From Desulfurococcaceae archaeon (GTDB lineage Archaea; Thermoproteota; Thermoprotei_A; Sulfolobales; NBVN01), in the NCBI GenBank assembly GCA_020833255.1, contig JAJHQR010000004.1, positions 1 to 45,639 on the forward strand: a DNA stretch of 45,639 bases, written 5' to 3'. The translations under genes and the position numbers were made by a program. Below the pieces are notes generated by a model that was not told the origin of the DNA, ran no database searches, and saw only the letters and a list, made by a program, of their open reading frames with translations. Positions within the stretch are counted from its first letter, which is position 1, and each line of letters begins with the position of its first letter. Positions 26,360 to 33,851 of this stretch are shown here, piece after piece.

Positions 26360-27083
26360 TTCCTACTAAACCCTTCTTAACCTTTTCTACTAGAATAAAT
26401 TCTTTTACACGATCCGTTAAACCGGATATATGAGCCTCCACATCGATTTTCCTGATCGCCCTAACAACGATTTCCTCATAACGCTTATCCTCGCAAAGAA
26501 CGAGGACCCTCCCGTTATTACCGATGATTAGTTTACAGTTCGTTTCAGACTCGATCAGTGACTGCATGGAGCCCTTCTTACCTATGAGTCTCGGGATTTT
26601 AACAGGGCTTATCTCCACTAGAGCCCCGTCAACTACCTTACCGAATTCCTTACCCTTAGTAGAGATCACCGGGTTTCTGGTCCTGTCAAAGACTTCCACC
26701 TTACCTACGATGACGTCACCCACGTCTAGGAAGTCCTTCAGGTTCTCCTTAGAAGGGTTGATCGCTCTGCCAAGATAGTCAACCGCGTAGAGGATGCCTG
26801 GGAACGGCGCTCTTATATCTAGCTCCCAGTTAGTGAGCCCCACATCACTCACTATCCCTATCACGACATCGCCTACTCTAGGATAGTAAGAACCCTTAAG
26901 AGGTATCACCTTAAGGCTTTTCTCTTGAGGGTTAAGCTCCAGCAAACCAACTATTGAGGAGTAGTAGGAGGTCCCCACCCTATAAGCCGTTGTCGGCGTT
27001 AAGATCTTGTAGTCTCCTTCAGCGAGCTTATCACCCGGGGTTACAAGAACCCTCTCAACCCTCTGCTCGGTCTGAGCACTCAC
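26340..27083 (-). CDS. rrp4: Exosome cap subunit Rrp4
   Basis: A 247-residue RNA-binding protein of the exosome cap. The N-terminal domain ([21 protein letters not shown]) is followed by an S1 domain ([20 protein letters not shown]) and a KH domain with [13 protein letters not shown] near residue 160. It guides RNA into the Rrp41/Rrp42 ring. It starts about 1 nt after SBDS ends and overlaps rrp41. Csl4 and DnaG, other cap parts, are not in the window. Confidence 0.94.
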   Translation of the reverse strand: MSAQTEQRVERVLVTPGDKLAEGDYKILTPTTAYRVGTSYYSSIVGLLELNPQEKSLKVIPLKGSYYPRVGDVVIGIVSDVGLTNWELDIRAPFPGILYAVDYLGRAINPSKENLKDFLDVGDVIVGKVEVFDRTRNPVISTKGKEFGKVVDGALVEISPVKIPRLIGKKGSMQSLIESETNCKLIIGNNGRVLVLCEDKRYEEIVVRAIRKIDVEAHISGLTDRVKEFILVEKVKKGLVGNEERKA

Positions 27084-27084
27084 C

Positions 27085-27780
27085 TCAAATCACCTTAACA
27101 CTTAATTCCACGTCCCCCTTAGTAATCCTGTTCACAGAATCTATCACGTCATTCTGCATGCCGGCCGGTATCTCTATCTCCATATAGAGTGAGCCGTCAC
27201 TCAACCACTTCTCGTTCTTAACCTCCCCCAACCTCCTTAAATCGCTGTACGCCTTACCAGCGGTCGCAGGGGGTACCTTAATCGTTATTAAGGCTCTAGC
27301 CACCTTTATCGGGAGTACCTTAGTTAGCTCCTTAATTATCTTAGATGCTTGCTCCTCCACAGTCTTATATAGATCTACCGTGATCTTCGCTTCCTCCATA
27401 GCCTTCTCTATGCGTTGTGGAGGGATAGGGGTCTTGGTCTTCGGGTCTATGACTGACCTGCTGATATAGTTTATTATCAGCCTCTTCTTCTGCTCCAGCA
27501 GCTTCCTCCTCTGCTCGGTAGTTAGCTGTAACTCACCCTTCTTTATCACGGTATCTGCAATGACTCTTATGTCCGTCGTACCGAAATTTTTCTGTAGTTC
27601 TTGAGGTGATGCCTTATCCCCCCTCTTAACGTCCTTGTAGACTATATCCCCTACCAAAACCTCGCTCACGTCTTTCAATTCTCCCTCTCTATACTTGAGA
27701 GCCTTATCAGGGTTTACCAATATCTCGAATTTAGTGCCGCCCTTCTCTAGCCTGGCTATCACGTATTCCTTACTACTCAC
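27085..27780 (-). CDS. sbds: SBDS ribosome maturation protein
   Basis: A 231-residue protein with the three SBDS domains: FYSH at the N-terminus (YVIARLEKGGTKFEILVNPDKAL), a helical middle (LTTEQRRKLLEQKKRLI, and PQRIEKAMEEAKI) and a ferredoxin-like C-terminus (LPIKVARALITIKVPP). SBDS/Sdo1 helps release aIF6/eIF6 from the 50S subunit, working with an EF-2-like GTPase; EF-2 is encoded in this same window. GTG start overlaps the psmA stop (GTGA). Confidence 0.94.
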   Translation of the reverse strand: MSSKEYVIARLEKGGTKFEILVNPDKALKYREGELKDVSEVLVGDIVYKDVKRGDKASPQELQKNFGTTDIRVIADTVIKKGELQLTTEQRRKLLEQKKRLIINYISRSVIDPKTKTPIPPQRIEKAMEEAKITVDLYKTVEEQASKIIKELTKVLPIKVARALITIKVPPATAGKAYSDLRRLGEVKNEKWLSDGSLYMEIEIPAGMQNDVIDSVNRITKGDVELSVKVI

Positions 27781-28508
27781 CTGTTCACACCTGTCTTAAG
27801 TATGAAGTCAGCGGTTTCCTCATAAGTTAATTTCCTGAAGACCCCCTCCTCCAAGGTGACTAACCCTACCTCAACCAAGTCTGGCGAAAGACCTTCCTCA
27901 GTAGACGCTCTGAGAGCTTTCAAAGCTAACTCGACAGCACCTTCCTTACCCAGCTTCCTATCGTAGTTCTTCTCCAAGTACTCCATAGCCGGCTGCTCCC
28001 CGGACCCCACCGCTAGAGCTAAGTAAGCGAAGTAATACCCGTTTATCTCGGTCTTAAAAACGTGAATACCCCTCTTATCCCTGCCAACGAAAATCAACGA
28101 GACACCGAACGGTCTCACACCAGCGTGTTGGGTGTAGAGTTGCTTCACGTCGCACACCGACTTAACCACGTACTCCACGTCAGCGGGCTCGTCGTATATG
28201 AACCTGTAATTGAGTGCTTCCCTCCTAGCGTAATCTATCAGTATCCTCCCGTCAGCCGCTAAGCCGGCGAAGGAAGCCCCCATATGGGAATCAACCAGGA
28301 ATATCTTGTTTATTGAAGCCATGTCTATGAGTGAAGATATCTTCCTCTTCTCAGCTACTAAGACACCTATCTCATCCGTTTTTAGAGCGACCGTAGTCCA
28401 GCCCTTCCTAACGTTCTCAGCCGCGTACTCAACCTGATATAGCTTGCCGTCAGGAGAGAACACGGTTATTGCTCTATCATAGCCGAGAGCCGGCGGACCG
28501 AAAGCCAT
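27777..28508 (-). CDS. psmA: Proteasome alpha subunit
   Basis: A 243-residue alpha-type 20S proteasome subunit. The gate-forming N-terminus has ALGYDRAITVFSPDGKLYQVEYA and no propeptide or catalytic threonine. VAEKRKISSLID and SVCDVKQLYTQHAGVRPFGVSLIF are typical alpha-ring sequence. It begins the leftward exosome block, with a TATA box about 35 nt upstream and a GGGGTTAGG site before the ATG. No beta subunit is in the window. Confidence 0.96.
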   Translation of the reverse strand: MAFGPPALGYDRAITVFSPDGKLYQVEYAAENVRKGWTTVALKTDEIGVLVAEKRKISSLIDMASINKIFLVDSHMGASFAGLAADGRILIDYARREALNYRFIYDEPADVEYVVKSVCDVKQLYTQHAGVRPFGVSLIFVGRDKRGIHVFKTEINGYYFAYLALAVGSGEQPAMEYLEKNYDRKLGKEGAVELALKALRASTEEGLSPDLVEVGLVTLEEGVFRKLTYEETADFILKTGVNR

Positions 28509-28540
28509 TTCCTAACCCCTTAACTCTTAATCGCGTGAAG

Positions 28541-28550
28541 CAATATAAAC
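28541..28550 (-). promoter_or_regulatory. TATA box for the psmA-exosome operon
   Basis: The reverse strand reads GTTTATATTG, 33-42 nt before the psmA ATG. It probably drives much of the long leftward block. No comparable spacing occurs inside the block until the 57-base gap before prefoldin. Confidence 0.55.
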
Positions 28551-28569
28551 TTGACTTAAGAAGCCGGGT

Positions 28570-29694
28570 TTAGAGAGGGCATCTAACGACGTCGTGTGAG
28601 TAAGGGCATGAAGCGCATGTGGGGGTATTACCCCAGCAATCGGATTCGTTGCTTGTCGTTATGTAGCAATACTCCCGCAAGCCGCACTCAAAGCATGAAG
28701 GCATCTTAAAGAAGTACACGTTCATCCTGAACTTAACGTACTCCTGCTTCCTCCATATGTCTAGTAGGTGTTCCTTAGTTAAGTTACCGAAAATCACTTC
28801 CTTAATGGTTCTAGTCACTGAAGCGAAGTTTGAAACCCATGAATGCGCGTACTGTATGCATGGAGCTACGGAGCCGTCAAATCTTATGAAGCAAGCGTTC
28901 TTCGAGACGAAAGGACAGCTCCTCTCCGCTGTGTGGTGGAAGTTTGGTAGCGAGATCTTACCCCCTGAAGCGAAGACACGCTTCGCTAGCTTATCCCTAA
29001 GCTCGTTGATGATGGCCGAGCACTCGGTCTCGCCATAGCATGAAAGCTTTCTCTCTAGCTCCTTAGTTAGCGGGATCACGTTTGAGACAACCGCTTGGTT
29101 AGCGCCCACCTTCTTAACGTACTCAGGTAGTTCAAGAAGGTCGTGAACGTTAAGCTTGGTTAGAGTGAACTGTAGGTAGATCTCGGGCTTGAAGGAATTG
29201 CCCGCAAGCTTAAGCTCCTTTAACCTAATGAGACCCTCGGAAACTCTTGAGAGAACACCGCCCCTCCTTATCAGCTTGTAAACCTCCTCACTAACACCGT
29301 CGACACTCACGTATATCTCGTCAACACCGACCCGGAATAACTCGTCGACGTAGTCTGGCAACAGGTATCCGTTAGTGTTAAGCAATACCTTAAAACCTCT
29401 CCCCTTAGCTAAGGAAATAAAATCCATTATTTCCGGGTGTGTGAGCGGCTCACCCCACCCGGAGAAAGAAATTTTCTCCACCCCTGAGGCCTCAGCTTCC
29501 CTGAGAACACGTTTGAAAACTTCTGCCTCCATGACTTTATTGATGTCGTGATTCAGCATACTCCTCCTGAAGCAGTGGATACAGTCATAGTTGCAGGAAG
29601 TAGTTACCTCAACCATTACCTCCCTCGGATTGCTATCAACGTACTCAAGAAACCACTCACCAATTTTTTGTGTGTACGTCCCCACCAAACACAC
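28570..29694 (-). CDS. Radical SAM/SPASM maturase for tungsten oxidoreductase
   Basis: A 374-residue radical SAM enzyme. TTSCNYDCIHCFRRS (about 32-46) has the C-x3-C-x2-C cluster motif; FSGWGEPLTHPEI and LLNTNGYLLPDYVDELF follow the SAM-binding order. From about residue 265 the C-terminus has further cysteines, including CFECGLREYC, CWGNTPTCASC and C-P at the end, as in SPASM proteins with auxiliary [4Fe-4S] clusters. Pyrococcus tungsten AOR genes are paired with such a protein (cofactor-modifying protein, cmo), and the AOR gene here diverges from it, so maturation of AOR or its pterin is the likely job. GTG start at 29694; GTG at 29685 is possible. Confidence 0.82.
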   Translation of the reverse strand: MCLVGTYTQKIGEWFLEYVDSNPREVMVEVTTSCNYDCIHCFRRSMLNHDINKVMEAEVFKRVLREAEASGVEKISFSGWGEPLTHPEIMDFISLAKGRGFKVLLNTNGYLLPDYVDELFRVGVDEIYVSVDGVSEEVYKLIRRGGVLSRVSEGLIRLKELKLAGNSFKPEIYLQFTLTKLNVHDLLELPEYVKKVGANQAVVSNVIPLTKELERKLSCYGETECSAIINELRDKLAKRVFASGGKISLPNFHHTAERSCPFVSKNACFIRFDGSVAPCIQYAHSWVSNFASVTRTIKEVIFGNLTKEHLLDIWRKQEYVKFRMNVYFFKMPSCFECGLREYCYITTSNESDCWGNTPTCASCPYSHDVVRCPL

Positions 29695-29848
29695 CCTACC
29701 TAATTTGAGTGATTTTAAGGTTTTATTTATTGTGGGAGATCACGCAACGATAAACAATGAAAATCTTTTGTTTCTAGACATCTTATCGCGAGCTAAGTCT
29801 TTATGGTTAGGGAAGAGTCTTTATTTATTGTTTTATTGAATTTCTTAT

Positions 29849-29876
29849 GCAGTAAAAATTTATAAGGGTTTACTGC
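29849..29876. promoter_or_regulatory. Inverted-repeat operator straddling the AOR TATA box
   Basis: GCAGTAAA at 29849-29856 and TTTACTGC at 29869-29876 form a perfect 8-bp inverted repeat. Its 12-base spacer (AATTTATAAGGG) contains the TATA box. The TATA centre is about 25 nt before the ATG at 29887, so the mRNA is probably leaderless. A dimeric regulator bound here would block TBP, so repression is the simple model. One mismatch outward, two more pairs extend the repeat. Confidence 0.65.
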
Positions 29877-29886
29877 GTATATCTTA

Positions 29887-31788
29887 ATGCAGGTGTTCTC
29901 AGTGTTAGGAGGTTATATGGGTAGGTTAGCGAGAGTTGATCTTAGGACTGGTAGGGTAAGGTATGAGTTCCCGCCTGAGGAAGTGCTTAAGAAGTGGATT
30001 GGTGGTAGGGGGCTAGGCGTTTACTTAGCTCTTAAGGAGATAGATCCTAAGGTTGACCCGCTATCCCCGGCTAACAAGGCTTACGTCATGACAGGTCCTT
30101 TAACGGGGGTTGCGGGAGTTCCTACTTCCGGTAGGTGGTGTTCAGTAACTAAGGCCCCGTTAACTAACACCATACATGACGCTCAGAGCGGTGGTAAGTT
30201 CGGTCCTGAGTTAAAGTTCGCGGGATTTGATGGCGTGATTTTAGAGGATGCTGCGGAAGACCCCGTCTATCTGTGGGTGCATGACGGGAAGGTCGATATC
30301 AGGTGTGCGAGGCATTTATGGGGTAAGGACGTACACGCTACGACGGATCTCATTAAGGAGGAGCTTAAGGCCGAGGTTGGTGACGAAGCTAAGAACATCA
30401 AGGTGTTAGCTATAGGTCCCGCCGGTGAGAACTTGGTGAGGATAGCGGCTTTACTGAACGACAAGTCTAGAGCGGCTGGGAGAGGAGGTCACGGCGCTGT
30501 ATGGGGTTCTAAGAAGATAAAGGCTATAGCCGCGTTAGGCCATGAGAAACCCAAGGTCGCTAAACCCGAGCTTTTCAGGGAAGCTGTCGTCGAAGCTATG
30601 GATAAACATAAGAAGAGCCCGGTAACGTCGGAAGCACTACCTAAGTACGGTACCGCGGTCTTGGTAAACATAATCAATAAGGCGGGCATATACCCGACAC
30701 GCAACTTCCAGACAGGCTACTTCCCTACAGCCGATAAAACCAGCGGTGAGGTAATAACTGAGAAGTACATGGATTGGGAGAAGTACAAGGAGGAGATTTG
30801 CTGGGGTTGCCCGATAGGATGCGCTAGGTATACTAGAGTCACTAAATCCCCGTTCAGCGGTGAGGGCGGGGGACCCGAGTACGAGACTACCTGGGCTTTC
30901 GGTGCTCAGACAGGGACGGATGACATAGAGGCTATAAGTAAGGCGAACTACCTGTGCAACGAGTTAGGTCTAGACACTATATCGATGGGACACACCATAG
31001 GTACGTTCATGGAGTTGGTTGAGAAGGGTAAGATACCGCCTGACCTCCTGAGAGGTCTCAACGTTAAGTGGGGCACGCCGGAAGCGATAGTGGAGTTGGT
31101 GTGGCGTACCGCCTACAGGTCCGGCGTAGGAGACGATCTCGCTGAAGGCGCTTTAAGACTCGCTACCAAATACGGAGCTCCTGAGCTAGCTATGGTTGTT
31201 AGAGGGCAGGAATTACCTGCTTACGACCCGAGAGGCGTTCAAGGCCATGGACTAGCTTACGCCACGAGTAACAGGGGAGGCTGCCACCTCAGAGCATACC
31301 TAATATCCCCCGAGATCTTAGGAGTTCCGGAACTGGTTGACAGGTTCTCGACTAAGGGTAAGGCAGCGTTAGTGAAGCACTTCCAAGACGTGTTCGCCGT
31401 CATAGACTCGCTAGTCCTCTGCAAGTTCAGCTCGTTCGCGATATGGGCTGACGACTACGCTAAGTTACTGAGCGCAGTGACTGGTGCGGACTTCACGGGC
31501 AAGGACCTGGAGAAGATAGGTGAGAGAATATACAACGCTGAGAGAGCTTTCAACGTACTCTCATTCGGTGACGGCAGAGCTTACGACACACTACCTAAGA
31601 GACTTCTAGAGGAGCCCATGCCTGAAGGACCTAGCAAAGGGTACGTAGTCAAACTACATGAAATGCTCGACGAATACTACAGCCTGAGAGGGTGGATAGA
31701 CGGACGCCCAACCAAAGCAAAACTAGAGGAACTAGACCTTAAATGGATCGCTTACAGACTAGAGGAAGAGAAACTCTTACCAGGCTAA
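29887..31788 (+). CDS. aor: Tungsten aldehyde:ferredoxin oxidoreductase
   Basis: A 633-residue tungsten-bispterin enzyme oxidising aldehydes to acids with ferredoxin. The N-terminal domain has YMGRLARVDLRTG and IGGRGLGVYLALKEIDP; the Fe-S ligands are CWGCPIGC (C-x2-C-x3-C, about 297-304) and the lone cysteine in SLVLCKF (about 515). EYETTWAFGAQTGTDD and LGLDTISMGHTIG line the cofactor region. Length and motifs match the AOR rather than the GOR group only loosely, so substrate range is not settled. The ATG start lies 25 nt after the TATA box; ATG at 29917 follows a GGAGG run and is an alternative start. Expression looks controlled by the palindrome around the TATA box. Confidence 0.93.
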   Translation: MQVFSVLGGYMGRLARVDLRTGRVRYEFPPEEVLKKWIGGRGLGVYLALKEIDPKVDPLSPANKAYVMTGPLTGVAGVPTSGRWCSVTKAPLTNTIHDAQSGGKFGPELKFAGFDGVILEDAAEDPVYLWVHDGKVDIRCARHLWGKDVHATTDLIKEELKAEVGDEAKNIKVLAIGPAGENLVRIAALLNDKSRAAGRGGHGAVWGSKKIKAIAALGHEKPKVAKPELFREAVVEAMDKHKKSPVTSEALPKYGTAVLVNIINKAGIYPTRNFQTGYFPTADKTSGEVITEKYMDWEKYKEEICWGCPIGCARYTRVTKSPFSGEGGGPEYETTWAFGAQTGTDDIEAISKANYLCNELGLDTISMGHTIGTFMELVEKGKIPPDLLRGLNVKWGTPEAIVELVWRTAYRSGVGDDLAEGALRLATKYGAPELAMVVRGQELPAYDPRGVQGHGLAYATSNRGGCHLRAYLISPEILGVPELVDRFSTKGKAALVKHFQDVFAVIDSLVLCKFSSFAIWADDYAKLLSAVTGADFTGKDLEKIGERIYNAERAFNVLSFGDGRAYDTLPKRLLEEPMPEGPSKGYVVKLHEMLDEYYSLRGWIDGRPTKAKLEELDLKWIAYRLEEEKLLPG

Positions 31789-31808
31789 CGAGCCGTAAAA
31801 ACAACCTA

Positions 31809-31814
31809 TTTTTT
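31809..31814 (+). terminator. T-run after the AOR gene
   Basis: Six T residues lie about 20 nt after the stop codon. Archaeal RNA polymerase often stops at such runs. The call rests on position only. Confidence 0.35.
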
Positions 31815-31827
31815 AAATAAAACTGGG

Positions 31828-31845
31828 ATCTCTATCTAAAGAGAT
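31828..31845. repeat. Short inverted repeat upstream of the YjbQ gene
   Basis: ATCTCT and AGAGAT flank a 6-base loop (ATCTAA). It could be a weak hairpin or a regulator site about 70 nt before the next gene. No T-run follows, so it is not a clear terminator. Confidence 0.3.
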
Positions 31846-31911
31846 TCTTAACAATAATAAGCTATCTCGCGAGAAACAGTAAATTTTAGATTTTGTAAGT
31901 AGTTAACTGAG

Positions 31912-32331
31912 GTGTTGGTTTTGAGGATATACTCTGAGGAAGTAAGTGTTAAGACGGAGAGGAGGTTTCAGGTAGTTAACATAACGGGGTATGTTGAGGA
32001 GGTTGTTCGTAGGAGTAAGATTGTTGAGGGGTTTTGCTTAATCTTCGTCCCGCACGCTACTGCGGCTTTAATAATAAACGAGTATGAGCCGAGGATAGTG
32101 AGTGATTACATTAAGTGGATTACGGAGGTCTTCAAACCCGGCGGTGGGTGGAGGCATGACGAGATAGACGATAATGCTCACGCACACATAGCGTCGAGCG
32201 TCATAGGGACTAACAGGTTTATGCCGGTGAGGGGAGGTTCCCTGGTCAGGGGTGCGTGGCAGGAAGTGATGTTGGTCGAGTTAGACGGTCCTAGAACGAG
32301 GAGGGTTCTTATTCAGGTAGTGGGTGAATGA
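31912..32331 (+). CDS. YjbQ/UPF0047 family protein
   Basis: A 139-residue protein of the YjbQ family. VPHATAALIINEYEP near residue 46 and WRHDEIDDNAHAHIASSVIG near 82 hold the conserved histidine and acidic residues, and the core is a beta barrel. Family members have been reported to make thiamine phosphate when overproduced, but the natural reaction is unsettled. The GTG start at 31912 overlaps no gene; its stop overlaps the E1-like gene start by ATGA. Pairing with an E1-like enzyme hints at sulfur or cofactor chemistry, as inference. Confidence 0.82.
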   Translation: MLVLRIYSEEVSVKTERRFQVVNITGYVEEVVRRSKIVEGFCLIFVPHATAALIINEYEPRIVSDYIKWITEVFKPGGGWRHDEIDDNAHAHIASSVIGTNRFMPVRGGSLVRGAWQEVMLVELDGPRTRRVLIQVVGE

Positions 32332-33110
32332 ACACAGCGCTTTTTATTTTACCACTTACTCATCAATTGAATGGGTATGACGCCTTGAGCGAGGATTTTG
32401 AGAGGTACTTGAGGCAGCTAGAGATGCTCGGTCTCGAAGGGCAGAGGAGGCTACGTAAAGCCAGGGTCGTCATAGCCGGGGTGGGGGGTTTAGGGTCCGT
32501 GGTATCCATGTATTTAGTTGCGGCCGGCGTCGGGCGCGTGATCTTGTTCGATAGCGGCACCCTAGAACTCAACAACCTTAACAGGCAGATAATCTACACC
32601 GAGGAAGACTTAGGAACCTATAAAGTCGCCGCGGCGGTGAAGAGGCTTAAGAAACTTAATAGTGAGGTGGAGGTTATCGGGTACGCGGAAGACGTTAGAT
32701 CAAGCAGGTTTAGGGAGGAGGTGAGTAACGCGGATCTAATAATTGATTGCCTCGATAACTGGGTCTCCAGGATCGCGGTGGATAAGGTCTCGTGGGAGTT
32801 GAGGAAACCCTTAATACATGGGGGTATCTCGGAATTTTACGGTCAAGTAACCACGGTGGTTCCCGGGATCACGAAATGTCTTAGGTGTATCTTGAACCTG
32901 GATGAGGAGAAGTTAAGCACTTCACCAGAGAGACCTCCTCAAGTCATAGGACCTACCCCGGGCGTTGTAGGATCTATTGAGGCGGCTGAAGCAATAAAGC
33001 TAATCACCGGCGTGGGCGAGCTACTGACTAACAAGCTCTTGATAATAGATTTGAAGAGGCATGATTTCACACTACTTAAACTGAGCGTGAGCGACGAGTG
33101 CCAATGCTAG
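32328..33110 (+). CDS. ThiF/MoeB-family E1-like adenylyltransferase
   Basis: A 260-residue protein with the E1 core: VIAGVGGLGSVVSMYLVAAG (ATP loop, about 48-67), LNNLNRQI (about 84; the arginine finger) and DCLDNW (about 140). It should adenylate the C-terminal glycine of a MoaD/ThiS-like carrier such as the protein at 450. CLRC and a terminal C-Q-C are candidate zinc ligands. The crossover-loop cysteine usual in UbaA and other E1s is not visible: the loop reads SPERPPQVIGPTPGVVGS. So thioester transfer seems unlikely. TTG at 32385 (LSEDFERYLRQ) is an alternative start that matches the usual MoeB N-terminus better. Confidence 0.85.
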   Translation: MNTALFILPLTHQLNGYDALSEDFERYLRQLEMLGLEGQRRLRKARVVIAGVGGLGSVVSMYLVAAGVGRVILFDSGTLELNNLNRQIIYTEEDLGTYKVAAAVKRLKKLNSEVEVIGYAEDVRSSRFREEVSNADLIIDCLDNWVSRIAVDKVSWELRKPLIHGGISEFYGQVTTVVPGITKCLRCILNLDEEKLSTSPERPPQVIGPTPGVVGSIEAAEAIKLITGVGELLTNKLLIIDLKRHDFTLLKLSVSDECQC

Positions 33111-33850
33111 TGAGCGGTGGGAGGAGGCACGAAGCCTCTCTAAACGAGCCCGGCTTGATCGCTAAGGTACTTGATATTCTCAGCGTGTGGGGTCGGGAAA
33201 ACCTTGGAAGGCTTGGTTGGCTTGTTTCAGACCCGTACTCATACGAGTGGTGGGGTGGTTTTAAAGACCCTTTCGAGATAGGTGTCTCAGCCATACTAGT
33301 ACAGCTCAGTAGGTGGGAAGCCGTTGACAAAGCTATCACCAGGTTAAGAGAAAACAAGTTGCTTGATCCCTACGTATTGGCTGAGGCACCGCAAGACATG
33401 ATTAAGGAATTGATTAAGGGTGTAGGGTTTCATGAGAGTAAATCAAGAACTTTGAAGGAATTCTCAATACTCGTGGTTAGGAGGGGTGGGTGGGGAGCTT
33501 TCATCAACAGAGACTTAAACGAGGTGAGGAACGACTTAATCAAGATTAAGGGGATTGGCTACGAGACAGCGGACACCATACTCTTGTTCGCCGGGAATAA
33601 GCTCGTGCTACCTGTGTCTAGACTAGCTAGGCGCGTGCTGAGCAGGGTAGGCGTCAACCTACCTGCTAGTTACGTGAGAGCGCAACAGATGCTTGAGAAA
33701 CTGATTCCAGAAGATCTCGGTAGTTATAAGCTATTCCACGCCACCTTAGTATCCATCTCGAAGAAATACTGCAGGAGTAAGAAACCGTTATGTGCTGAAT
33801 GCCCGTTACAAACGATATGCGGTTTCCCTACGAGAAATCTTAAGACCTGA
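33098..33850 (+). CDS. Endonuclease III-like HhH-GPD protein with [4Fe-4S] loop
   Basis: A 250-residue protein with the HhH-GPD fold and a C-terminal C-x6-C-x2-C-x5-C cluster loop (CRSKKPLCAECPLQTIC). The helix-hairpin-helix reads KIKGIGYETADTILLFAG. In endonuclease III the hairpin holds a lysine nucleophile (GRKTA) and is followed by a catalytic Asp (VDTH). Here these read GYETA and VSRL, so both appear lost. Monofunctional archaeal relatives keep Glu in the first place but still have the Asp. It may be a non-catalytic damage-binding protein or use another residue. The 13-base overlap with the E1-like gene implies co-transcription. Start ATG 33098. Confidence 0.82.
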   Translation: MPMLVSGGRRHEASLNEPGLIAKVLDILSVWGRENLGRLGWLVSDPYSYEWWGGFKDPFEIGVSAILVQLSRWEAVDKAITRLRENKLLDPYVLAEAPQDMIKELIKGVGFHESKSRTLKEFSILVVRRGGWGAFINRDLNEVRNDLIKIKGIGYETADTILLFAGNKLVLPVSRLARRVLSRVGVNLPASYVRAQQMLEKLIPEDLGSYKLFHATLVSISKKYCRSKKPLCAECPLQTICGFPTRNLKT

Positions 33851-33851
33851 C

